The notes beneath the pieces are model-generated. The model did not search any database. It was not told the origin of the DNA and saw only the letters and a program-made list of their open reading frames with translations. The position numbers were made by a program, and so were the translations under genes. Shown here piece by piece: positions 6,872 to 13,438 of a stretch of DNA of 14,982 nt (its first letter is position 1; each line of letters opens with the position of its first letter). The stretch is taken from the NCBI GenBank assembly GCA_964392915.1, contig CAYMRS010000055.1:1-14982 (forward strand), given 5' to 3'. This stretch comes from JAAYUK01 sp964392915. GTDB taxonomy: Bacteria; Nitrospirota; Thermodesulfovibrionia; Thermodesulfovibrionales; Dissulfurispiraceae.

Positions 6872-8587
6872 TCAGGAGGAAGCGCGGATTGCCCGGAGAT
6901 TCAACTGCACAGAGCGGCCGCCTTCCCACGCGTTCAGCACCGGAAGAAATGCGGCATCAATGCGTGCGCCGCCGTCAACAAGGTCAAAGTGTCCGCCAAG
7001 ATCGAAACCGATACTGTCAACGCCGCGCCCGTTCTGGCGAAGATGCATTTTCAGGTGGTTATTGCCAACGATGCGCGCATTAATCGCCTCGAGCCCCCGG
7101 CAGCCGAAGACCGGCTCCGCATTGCCGCATCCAAATGGCTCCAGGCGGGTTATCTCATCGACAAGGCTGAACGTAATATCGGGCATGTTCAGCGCGGCAT
7201 CAATCTCGATTGCCCGCACATAGTCGTCATCTGTCAGCACTGTGCCCATAATCTCCGCAATGCGGGCGCGGAACTCCGGCAAACGCTCAGCCGGCAAGCT
7301 CAGCCCGGCTGCCTGTTTATGGCCGCCAAAGCGAGTCAGGAGATGGCCGCATTCAGACAACGCCTGATAGAGATTGAATGAAGGGATGCTCCGGGCCGAA
7401 CCTTTCGCAATCCCGCGCTCAGTGGAAAAAACAAAAACCGGCCGGTAATACTGGTCTGCAATACGGGACGCAACGATGCCGAGTACGCCCGGATGCCATC
7501 CCTCGCCGGCCAAAAGAAACGGTCCCTGACTGGAGATCTGTTCCTGGATCTGAACGCCAGCCTCATTGAGGACAACCTGCTCTATTTCCTGCCGCCGCGC
7601 ATTCAACGCATGCAGGCAACGCGCATACTCGCCCGCCTCGTCCGGGGATTTTGTCGTGAACAGCGACACCACCATGGAAGCGTCATCGACACGTCCGGCG
7701 GCATTAATGCGCGGAATGAGTACATACGGGAGAAACGACATCTTGAAAAAATCAGGTTTCAGCCCCGCTGCTTCCTTGAGAGCACGTATGCCGATGCGAG
7801 CATTCTGCTCTATGAGCCGAATCCCTTCACGGATAAATATCCGGTTATCTCCCACCAGAGGCACGACATCTGCCGAGGTGCCGATTGCGGCAAGATCCAG
7901 CAAATGATGGATGTCGTCGATACGGTTTTCAAAGAGAGCCTGCGCCAGCTTGAAGGCCACCCCTGCCCCGCAGAGGTGCTTCAGGTCGGTGTCCCCGTCG
8001 AGCAATTTGGGATTGACTACGGCAACAGCATCGGGTCTGACAAATCCTGCCTTATCATTCGTCCCGACCGGTTCGTGGTGGTCGGTGACGATGACGTCAA
8101 TGCCGAAGCTGTTTGCAAGCGCGACAGTATCGAATGCGGATATGCCGCAGTCAACCGTAACGATAAGCCCTGCGCCCGTGATTTTCGCCCGCTCCACCCC
8201 GGACGGACCAAATCCGTAGCCGTGAAGGATGCGATGGGGAATAAAGAAGTCGGCTTTCATGCCGAGAGCGCGGAATGCTTCGATGAGGATTGCTGTTGCA
8301 GAAACACCGTCAGCATCATAGTCCCCGCAGACAAGAACTCTCTCCCCGCGCTGACGAGCGGATTCAATGCGGGCAACGGCAAGCCGCATATCGGGGAGGT
8401 CGAACGGATCGCTCAGCTTTACAAGAGTGGGATTCAGAAAAGCATCAAGATGTTCGGACGTCTTTAGTCCGCGGTTAATAAGCACCTGCGCCATCGGCAG
8501 CGAGACTGATGCGAGACGTGCCACATATTCGACATAATCCGGATTTGTCCTGTTGAGGAGCCACTTGTATATCGGCGCTGCCGGCAC
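6872..8587 (-). CDS. recJ: Single-stranded-DNA-specific exonuclease RecJ
   Basis: 5'-to-3' exonuclease on single-stranded DNA, acting in recombination and mismatch/base-excision repair. At 571 aa it has the usual RecJ length. The DHH phosphoesterase metal motifs are present: GDYDADGVSATA (88-99, Asp89 and Asp91), VDCGIS (Asp146) and TDHHEP (Asp169, His170, His171). LCGAGVAFKL and the DHHA1-type C-terminal part (RINAAGRVDDASM, then SIPSFNLYQAL and FGGHKQAAGLS) follow. The start is GTG at 8587, 5 bases after the secF TAG, with only a weak AGG upstream, so translation may depend on coupling to secF. The N-terminal YKWLLNR matches the typical RecJ opening, which supports this start. It is the last gene of the yajC-secD-secF-recJ unit. 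Confidence 0.97.
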   Translation of the reverse strand: MPAAPIYKWLLNRTNPDYVEYVARLASVSLPMAQVLINRGLKTSEHLDAFLNPTLVKLSDPFDLPDMRLAVARIESARQRGERVLVCGDYDADGVSATAILIEAFRALGMKADFFIPHRILHGYGFGPSGVERAKITGAGLIVTVDCGISAFDTVALANSFGIDVIVTDHHEPVGTNDKAGFVRPDAVAVVNPKLLDGDTDLKHLCGAGVAFKLAQALFENRIDDIHHLLDLAAIGTSADVVPLVGDNRIFIREGIRLIEQNARIGIRALKEAAGLKPDFFKMSFLPYVLIPRINAAGRVDDASMVVSLFTTKSPDEAGEYARCLHALNARRQEIEQVVLNEAGVQIQEQISSQGPFLLAGEGWHPGVLGIVASRIADQYYRPVFVFSTERGIAKGSARSIPSFNLYQALSECGHLLTRFGGHKQAAGLSLPAERLPEFRARIAEIMGTVLTDDDYVRAIEIDAALNMPDITFSLVDEITRLEPFGCGNAEPVFGCRGLEAINARIVGNNHLKMHLRQNGRGVDSIGFDLGGHFDLVDGGARIDAAFLPVLNAWEGGRSVQLNLRAIRASS

Positions 8588-8592
8588 GCTGC

Positions 8593-9504
8593 CTATTTCT
8601 TTGTCCTGAAGTTTTTCTTCCCGAGAAGAATGGCAATGGGGCTTGCAATAAACACTGATGAATATGTGCCGATGACAACACCTAAAATCATGGCGAGCGA
8701 GAAATCATGCAGCACCTCGCCACCGAAGAAAAAAAGTGCGAAAGCGCTCAGAAGCACCGTCACCGAAGTTATTATGGTCCGCGAAAGCACTTCATTGATG
8801 CTTCTGTTCACAACAACATCCACCGGTTCGCGCAGATGCTTCTTCAGATTCTCACGAACGCGGTCAAAGACAACGACCGTGTCGGTCAGCGAATAACCTG
8901 CTGTCGTGAGCAGCGCGCTAAGGAAGATAAGATTTATTTCTTTGCCCATGAGATAAAAAATGGCGAGTACCGCAAGCACGTCATGAAACGTTGCGATAGT
9001 CGCGCCGACACCGAAACGGAACTTGAACCGGAACGCGATGTATGCCAGGATACCGACTATCGCATACAGCGTTGCCCAGACGGCATCCTGCTTCAGGCGG
9101 GAACCGACCTTGGGGCCGATTTCGGTTACGGAGTCAATCACAGGCTTCTTGTCGGCAAAACCTTGTGTCAGCACCTGGGTGATCGTCTCGCTCGCGCCGC
9201 CAATCTTTTCCTCCTGCTTCTTGACGCGGATGAGCACCTTGTTTTCCGTCGGCAGATCCTGCAGGTCAAATTCCTTCAGCCCCCCCTTTTCCAGAGCAAC
9301 ACGCACATCGTGAAGCTGAATGCTTTGGGCAAACTTGATCTGCACTGCGGTGCCGCCGGCAAAGTCTACGCCGAGATTGGCATTGCCGTTTGCAATCTGA
9401 ATCACGGCAAACAGACCAAGCAGCGCGACACAGCATGAGATAATGAAGGCATATATCCGCTTACCCATGAAATCGATTTTCGGATTCTTTATCAGTTCAA
9501 TCAT
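8593..9504 (-). CDS. secF: Protein translocase subunit SecF
   Basis: Inner-membrane RND-family partner of SecD that uses the proton gradient to help pull proteins across during Sec export; 303 aa. After the first membrane helix come the periplasmic GVDFAGGTAVQIKF motif (about 43-56) and five further helices toward the C-terminus. These include AGYSLTDTVVVFDRVREN, the conserved SecF helix-4 signature. The ATG overlaps the secD stop by four bases (ATGA), so the two are translationally coupled. It ends 5 bases before recJ. Confidence 0.97.
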   Translation of the reverse strand: MIELIKNPKIDFMGKRIYAFIISCCVALLGLFAVIQIANGNANLGVDFAGGTAVQIKFAQSIQLHDVRVALEKGGLKEFDLQDLPTENKVLIRVKKQEEKIGGASETITQVLTQGFADKKPVIDSVTEIGPKVGSRLKQDAVWATLYAIVGILAYIAFRFKFRFGVGATIATFHDVLAVLAIFYLMGKEINLIFLSALLTTAGYSLTDTVVVFDRVRENLKKHLREPVDVVVNRSINEVLSRTIITSVTVLLSAFALFFFGGEVLHDFSLAMILGVVIGTYSSVFIASPIAILLGKKNFRTKK

Positions 9505-11123
9505 ATACTCAGCCTCTTCACGTCTTTCTTCGCATGAATGATGTCAAACACCGTTTTGGTTCCGATAAGCGCGGTAAAAAGATTTATCGCGACGCCAAGG
9601 CTCAGGGTCACCGCAAAGCCCTTAATCGGGCCGGTCCCAAACTGAAAAAGCACAGCAGCAGTGATAAGTGTGGTCACGTGCGAATCAAAGATGGTCCAGA
9701 ATGCCTTCTTGTACCCGCCCTCGACTGCCGAACGGGGCTTCTTGCCTGCCCGCAATTCTTCACGCATTCGCTCAAACATCAGTACGTTAGAGTCGACCGC
9801 CATGCCGATTGCGAGAATAATACCGGCAATGCCAGGCAAGGTAAGGGTCGCGTGCAACGCAGCCATCGCGCCAATCAGCAGAACGATATTCAGAACGAGG
9901 GCAAAGTCGGCGATTACGCCGGACCAGCGGTAATACACAATCATGAAGACAACTACCAGGATCGTCCCGATAATTCCGGCAAACTTGCCCGCTTCAATCG
10001 AATCGCGCCCGAGAGACGGTCCGACCGTTACGTTCTGCAGTATCTTGACCGGCGCGGGAAGCGAACCGGCACGCAGAACAATCGCGAGGTCCTTCGCTTC
10101 GTCCATGGTGAAGCTGCCGGTAATCTGAGCGTTTCCACCGCCGATCTTCTCCTGAATGACCGGCGCAGAATATATGTTATCGTCAAGAATAATCGCCAGA
10201 CGCTTCTTCACGTTCTTTCCGGTTATGTCTTCGAATATCTTTGCGCCCGCAGCGCTGAACACCAGTGACACATAAGGTTCGTTCATCCGCTGATCGATGG
10301 CGATCCGGGCTTCGGTGAGAAGGTCGCCTGTGAGCAGAGTCTCCTTCTTCATCAGCATCGGACGCTTTGTAACAACTCCGGTTTCCCTGTTTGTCACGCG
10401 TTGAAAGAGAATCTCGTCTCCCTCGGCAAGCTTACCCTGAAATTTGTCTATCACCAGCTTCTCTTCGCCGGGCAGCACAGAGGCAGGAAGCTCGGCAGCC
10501 ACCAAAGACTCATCATTGACAATCTTGAACTCCAGAACCGCCGTCGTCTTCATAAGCTCAAGCGCGCGCTTCGGGTCCTTTACGCCCGGCAGCTGAACGA
10601 CAATCTCGTTATCGCCCTGCCGGTGAATCGTAGGCTCCGCAACACCAAACTGGTCGATACGGTTGCGAAACACCTCCAGCACCTGATCGGTCGACGTATC
10701 CCGTATGCGCTGTGTTTCCTTGTCAGAAATCCTGTATTTCAGAACTCCCTTGTCTTCAGCAAGCGTAAGCACCGGAAATGTGTCTTCAACAATCTTCCGC
10801 ACGTCCGGATTCCCGGGAGTGACGGAAACGAATCGCCCATCCCGCTTTGCGGCAGCCTGAACTTTTTTTCTCTCAAATTCGCCCGAAAGCGTTGACACCA
10901 TGCGATCCGTAGCGATTTCGACCGCCTTGTCTCCCTCAACTTCAAAGACAAGATGCAGCCCGCCCTGCAAATCGAGGCCGAGTACTATGCCTTTGTCCGG
11001 CATGTTCTTTTTCCACCAATCCGGCATCTGCTGATACGCCGGGGTATTCGGCAGAAAAAAGACTGCAGCAAGTACTAACGTCGCAACGATTAACGCTACG
11101 CGAAATGCTACTCCTGTTTTCAT
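9501..11123 (-). CDS. secD: Protein translocase subunit SecD
   Basis: Inner-membrane Sec accessory subunit with a large periplasmic domain, 540 aa, a typical length for the non-fused form. An N-terminal membrane helix (about 8-25) is followed by the family motif LGLDLQGGLHLVFEVE, then the P1 periplasmic region (DQFGVAEPTIHRQG, VVQLPGVKDP). LRAGSLPAPVKIL precedes the C-terminal five-helix block, which includes GIILAIGMAVDSNVLMFERM. It overlaps secF by ATGA and follows yajC by 43 bases. Its ribosome-binding region lies in a short GACAG tandem repeat. Confidence 0.97.
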   Translation of the reverse strand: MKTGVAFRVALIVATLVLAAVFFLPNTPAYQQMPDWWKKNMPDKGIVLGLDLQGGLHLVFEVEGDKAVEIATDRMVSTLSGEFERKKVQAAAKRDGRFVSVTPGNPDVRKIVEDTFPVLTLAEDKGVLKYRISDKETQRIRDTSTDQVLEVFRNRIDQFGVAEPTIHRQGDNEIVVQLPGVKDPKRALELMKTTAVLEFKIVNDESLVAAELPASVLPGEEKLVIDKFQGKLAEGDEILFQRVTNRETGVVTKRPMLMKKETLLTGDLLTEARIAIDQRMNEPYVSLVFSAAGAKIFEDITGKNVKKRLAIILDDNIYSAPVIQEKIGGGNAQITGSFTMDEAKDLAIVLRAGSLPAPVKILQNVTVGPSLGRDSIEAGKFAGIIGTILVVVFMIVYYRWSGVIADFALVLNIVLLIGAMAALHATLTLPGIAGIILAIGMAVDSNVLMFERMREELRAGKKPRSAVEGGYKKAFWTIFDSHVTTLITAAVLFQFGTGPIKGFAVTLSLGVAINLFTALIGTKTVFDIIHAKKDVKRLSI

Positions 11124-11130
11124 TTTTTGC

Positions 11131-11146
11131 CTGTCCTGTCCTGTCC
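11131..11146 (-). repeat. 5-bp tandem repeat at the secD ribosome-binding region
   Basis: Three head-to-tail copies of CTGTC (GACAG in the mRNA sense) plus one further base fill the gap before secD and supply its only purine-rich Shine-Dalgarno candidates (AGGACAGG). The first A of the start codon lies 8 bases after the repeat. Confidence 0.7.
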
Positions 11147-11166
11147 TTATTCTATATTTCTATATT

Positions 11167-11517
11167 CTACTCTTCTTCCGTTTCGCCGCGAATAAAGGAG
11201 ACCGAATTCTTGTTCAGTTTCACTCTGGTATTTTCAGCAATCTTGACAATTACGGTATTGTTGCCGACCTTCTCAATGACACCGTAAACGCCGCCTGCGG
11301 TGACAATTTTATCCCCGATCTTCAGGCTCTCAAGAAGTTTCTTGTAATCCTGGGCCTTTTTCTTCTGCGGACGAATCAGAAGAAAATAAAAAATCGCGAA
11401 AATAATGATGAGCGGAGCCATACTGCCGAGCATCTGCTCCCATCCGCCCTGCGCACCACCCTGCGGAGCAGGCCCCATCGCGTATGCTTCACCAACCAGA
11501 TAATTAAGAAACTGCAT
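11167..11517 (-). CDS. yajC: Sec translocon accessory protein YajC
   Basis: Small single-span inner-membrane protein that associates with SecD and SecF; 116 aa from the ATG at 11517. It has a short hydrophobic start (MQFLNYLVGEAYA), a Gly/Gln/Pro-rich linker, the membrane helix APLIIIFAIFYFLLIRPQKK (about 34-53), then the conserved cytoplasmic part LKIGDKIVTAGGVYG and an acidic tail. An upstream in-frame ATG at 11547 exists, but the ATG at 11517 has an excellent GGAGGTG ribosome site and matches family starts. It is the first gene of the sec unit. In many relatives tgt or queA precedes yajC; here a pel remnant does. Confidence 0.95.
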   Translation of the reverse strand: MQFLNYLVGEAYAMGPAPQGGAQGGWEQMLGSMAPLIIIFAIFYFLLIRPQKKKAQDYKKLLESLKIGDKIVTAGGVYGVIEKVGNNTVIVKIAENTRVKLNKNSVSFIRGETEEE

Positions 11518-11592
11518 TGAACACCTCCGACTATAGTTATTGTCCAATTATCTGCTTCAGAAACAGAACCTTTTGATTAAAATTCAGCCTAT

Positions 11593-11622
11593 ATATTAGC
11601 AGGCGATCAGAAAAAATCGCAA
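11593..11622 (-). promoter_or_regulatory. Candidate promoter for yajC-secD-secF-recJ
   Basis: On the minus strand TTGCGA (11617-11622) and TAATAT (11593-11598) are 18 bases apart, about 75 bases before the yajC start and after the pelG remnant's stop. This is a fair sigma70-like match in an AT-rich stretch with no coding signal. Confidence 0.4.
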
Positions 11623-11640
11623 GACAATCAGGCAACGGTG

Positions 11641-11906
11641 CTACCGGAGCATGAACGTGACGTATTCAAGCCGGTCGAATCGTCTGTTCAGTTCTATCAT
11701 GCCGATGGTTGAGGAGACAAGCAGTGCGAGCGCAAACCCATATCCGTAATAGAATGGCCCCAGATGCAGGGAAATTGACGTAAAAACAGCGTTCAGGATC
11801 AGAAGGCTGAGAGAAAGCTTCAGGACGGTCCTCCGCGCATCGAGGTAAAATAAAGATGCTTATCAGCCCGACAAGAACAACGTGGAGCGAAACCGACACC
11901 AAATCA
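11641..11906 (-). pseudogene. pelG: Remnant of pelG: C-terminal end of the Pel polysaccharide transporter
   Basis: No intact gene, but a clear protein tail can be read on the minus strand. From 11859 to the TAG at 11641-11643 one frame stays open for 72 codons. It contains FYLDARR, then LILNAVFTSISLHLGP, FYYGYGFALALLV, and the ending FDRLEYVTFM. This matches the C-terminus of PelG, the multi-helix inner-membrane protein of Pel exopolysaccharide export: YYGYGF before the last helix and LEYxTF at the end. Two stops (TGA TAA) lie directly upstream in this frame. The preceding frame reads VVLVGLISIF and would continue into FYLDARR if one base of the A/T run at 11848-11854 were removed, so a frameshift breaks the gene. 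Only the last 75-90 of an expected 450 or so residues remain. Identification is from recalled family features, not a search. Confidence 0.75.
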
Positions 11907-12362
11907 ACTGTCCATCGTGTCGATAAAGATATTGCGAATTCCCTGTGCACGAATCGGCGCGACAATTCGATCACTAACCGGGTGCTAAAAAAAGCCTGTC
12001 ATCTGGGAGCCGCCTGATCCAAGACATGCGATTGCCATGTTTCATTCGCGCTTTTGATCCATAGATTTATCAAGTTCTCTGGAAAGGGGATCGTCTTTGC
12101 GCACCGCGCCCAAACTGACATAGGCATAAACGCTGTCCGGGGGAACGGAATGATTTTTCAAATCCGCCGCGGAGCCGGGATCGATAACAACGATATCAAA
12201 AAAGAGTGAGTTCGTCAGGCAGGGGTGAGGAGCCATAATAAAAAGCAGCGGATTTCGGCGCCGGTGCAGCATGAGCGCCGCAGGGTGCAAAAATAGGGAA
12301 TGAAGGTCACTACAGCAAGAAGCATGTGCATGACTATGAACGGTACAATCTAAGTCACTCAT
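11907..12362 (-). pseudogene. pelA: Remnant of pelA: N-terminal GH114-like hydrolase domain, multiply frameshifted
   Basis: Minus-strand pieces in alternating frames form one recognisable protein. A hydrophobic signal-like segment (MHMLLAVVTFIPYF, from 12331) comes first, then APAPKSAAFYYGSSP and LPDELTLF. After a slip in the A6 run at 12198-12203 it continues as DIVVIDPGSAADL and VYAYVSLGAV. A frame change near 12060 leads to NETWQSHVLDQAAPR, and another near 12000 leads to GFF, a TAG at 11985-11987, then DRIVAPIRAQGIRNIFIDTMDS. These blocks, in this order, are those of the N-terminal hydrolase domain of PelA (TM1410/GH114 type: AFYYG, a VVxDP strand, AYxSxGE, a WxSxVxD block, FIDTxDS). I count four frame changes and one nonsense codon before a TGA at the junction with pelG DNA. 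The deacetylase part is absent. The original start may have been the ATG at 12362. Confidence 0.75.
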
Positions 12363-12490
12363 CCTCCGTCACCCATAGCGGCAATTTCCGGTTCAGAAAT
12401 ATCAGGGTAATATGCGTTTATGCCGGTCAGCCCGGCCTCTTCTCTTTCCTCAGGCAACTGAAGCGTGTCTTCATGCAGCGCGCGGGGCAA
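12359..12490 (-). other. Short open frame upstream of the pelA remnant, no recognised homology
   Basis: From a TTG at 12490 this reads 43 residues (LPRALHEDTL, then LPEEREEAGLTGINAYYPD, and ending IAAMGDGG). It is acidic with a protein-like composition and ends with a TGA that overlaps the ATG at 12362 in an ATGA arrangement typical of coupled genes. There is no Shine-Dalgarno before the TTG and the frame is closed by a TAG six codons upstream. It could be the decayed tail of a gene that preceded pelA. I do not recognise it. Confidence 0.3.
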
Positions 12491-12501
12491 TATATTACAC
12501 G

Positions 12502-12530
12502 ACTATAATATCAAGGTACGGACTTGTAAA
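12502..12530 (-). promoter_or_regulatory. Candidate sigma70-like promoter reading into the pel remnant
   Basis: On the minus strand TTTACA (12525-12530) and TATAGT (12502-12507) are exactly 17 bases apart. This is a good -35/-10 match about 130 bases before the pelA remnant, and it points toward the remnant and on to yajC. The rest of 12363-12634 holds only the short open frame described separately; I see no convincing terminator after mqnA. Confidence 0.45.
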
Positions 12531-12634
12531 CCAAGAACAGATTCAGTACCATTGCAACGCATTCCTGCAAGCCGAAGGGCAAGGTTTTCTGAAAACAGAG
12601 TCGCTAAAAAACCGGAGCGCAACCAGCAGACGGA

Positions 12635-13438
12635 TCAATCGATGCTCTGCCTGCTCTTTTCGCGGAAGAGTGCAAGGCCTCTCATGTGCTCATCGCCAAG
12701 CTCATAATCGAGCTTCTTCCAGTAAGAGAGCATCTCACCGGCAGTCAATTTCTCCGTTAGCGGCGAAGCAGGGGCTATTTCTGCCAGCCGTGCAAGCGAC
12801 GCTCGCTTTGCCGTATGAAGGTTGGCGGAGAATTGACGGAGTTGATCCCGGCCTGCAGCATGGCTCATCAAGGCCTTGCGAACGATCCAGAGCGCGAAAA
12901 CAAACGGAAGCGCGTGCTGCTGATACCACATCTCGCCAAGGTCGTATGCGAACCGTTCACTGCCCGCGCCGGTTCTGAGATGGTAGAGCAGCGCGTCATC
13001 GCCGATAAGCAGAAAGGCATCAGCCATGGTGAGATCCGCCCGCTGGGCGCTGAGATACCGGACATTTTCAATGCCGGCTTCCCGCAAAAGCACCTCAAGC
13101 AGGGCAACAGACGTTGCCGACTGAGCGGTAACCGCTATGTCCTGCCCGGATAGCTTCTGAATCGGTTTCTTCGAAAAAAGAAACACGCTGCCGACCGGCC
13201 CCCGACTGCTGATGGAAATGCCGTCAATGTAAGTATAAATCTCGGGGTGCCTCAGATATTCAACGGACGATGACGGGCTGATATCGAGCGCCCCGGCTCG
13301 AAGCATCGCGTTCAGCTCAGACGGAACTCCCTCGATAATCTCGAAATCTGAACAGTCGCAAACACGCTCCAGCATGTAAAAAATGGGAAAGACATTCGCA
13401 TAGGAGATTTTCCCGATTCGCAGTTTTTTCTCTGGCAT
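12635..13438 (-). CDS. mqnA: Chorismate dehydratase MqnA (futalosine pathway)
   Basis: Converts chorismate to 3-enolpyruvylbenzoate, the first step of menaquinone synthesis by the futalosine route, in the cytoplasm. It is 267 aa with the periplasmic-binding-protein-like fold of the MqnA/MqnD family. The N-terminal RIGKISYANVFPIFYML, GVPSELNAMLRAGALDISPS, SSVEYLRHPEIY, ISISSRGPVGSV, LFSKKPI and AQSATSVALLEVLL are all hallmark MqnA segments. The ATG overlaps the rtcB stop by one base (TAATG), so it is probably translated by reinitiation after rtcB. No mqnB, mqnC, mqnD or mqnE is in the window. Its presence implies menaquinone-based respiration without the classical men genes. Confidence 0.96.
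   Translation of the reverse strand: MPEKKLRIGKISYANVFPIFYMLERVCDCSDFEIIEGVPSELNAMLRAGALDISPSSSVEYLRHPEIYTYIDGISISSRGPVGSVFLFSKKPIQKLSGQDIAVTAQSATSVALLEVLLREAGIENVRYLSAQRADLTMADAFLLIGDDALLYHLRTGAGSERFAYDLGEMWYQQHALPFVFALWIVRKALMSHAAGRDQLRQFSANLHTAKRASLARLAEIAPASPLTEKLTAGEMLSYWKKLDYELGDEHMRGLALFREKSRQSID

Noticed and set aside
7493..8467. A 324-codon plus-strand open frame
   Set aside because: It is fully antisense to recJ, whose DHH motifs are intact; the translation has no recognisable domain.
9534..10268. A 244-codon plus-strand open frame
   Set aside because: Antisense to secD; charged, low-complexity translation with no domain.
11666..11974. A 102-codon minus-strand open frame taken as a small membrane protein
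   Set aside because: Only its middle (VVLVGLISIF) makes sense, and that continues in another frame as PelG. Its start lies inside pelA remnant sequence in the wrong frame, so it crosses the deletion junction by chance.
12042..12362. A 106-codon minus-strand open frame taken as an intact small gene
   Set aside because: Only the part after the A6 run at 12198-12203 matches the PelA hydrolase; the part before it is read out of frame relative to the signal peptide and AFYYG block. It is a pseudogene segment.
12538..12634. Terminator after mqnA
   Set aside because: T-rich runs occur on the minus strand (for example near 12606-12611), but no stable GC-rich stem precedes them.
12412..12978. A 188-codon plus-strand open frame overlapping the end of mqnA
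   Set aside because: It runs from the degenerate region into the antisense of mqnA; its composition (Arg, Ser, Gln rich) and lack of a ribosome site argue against a real gene.
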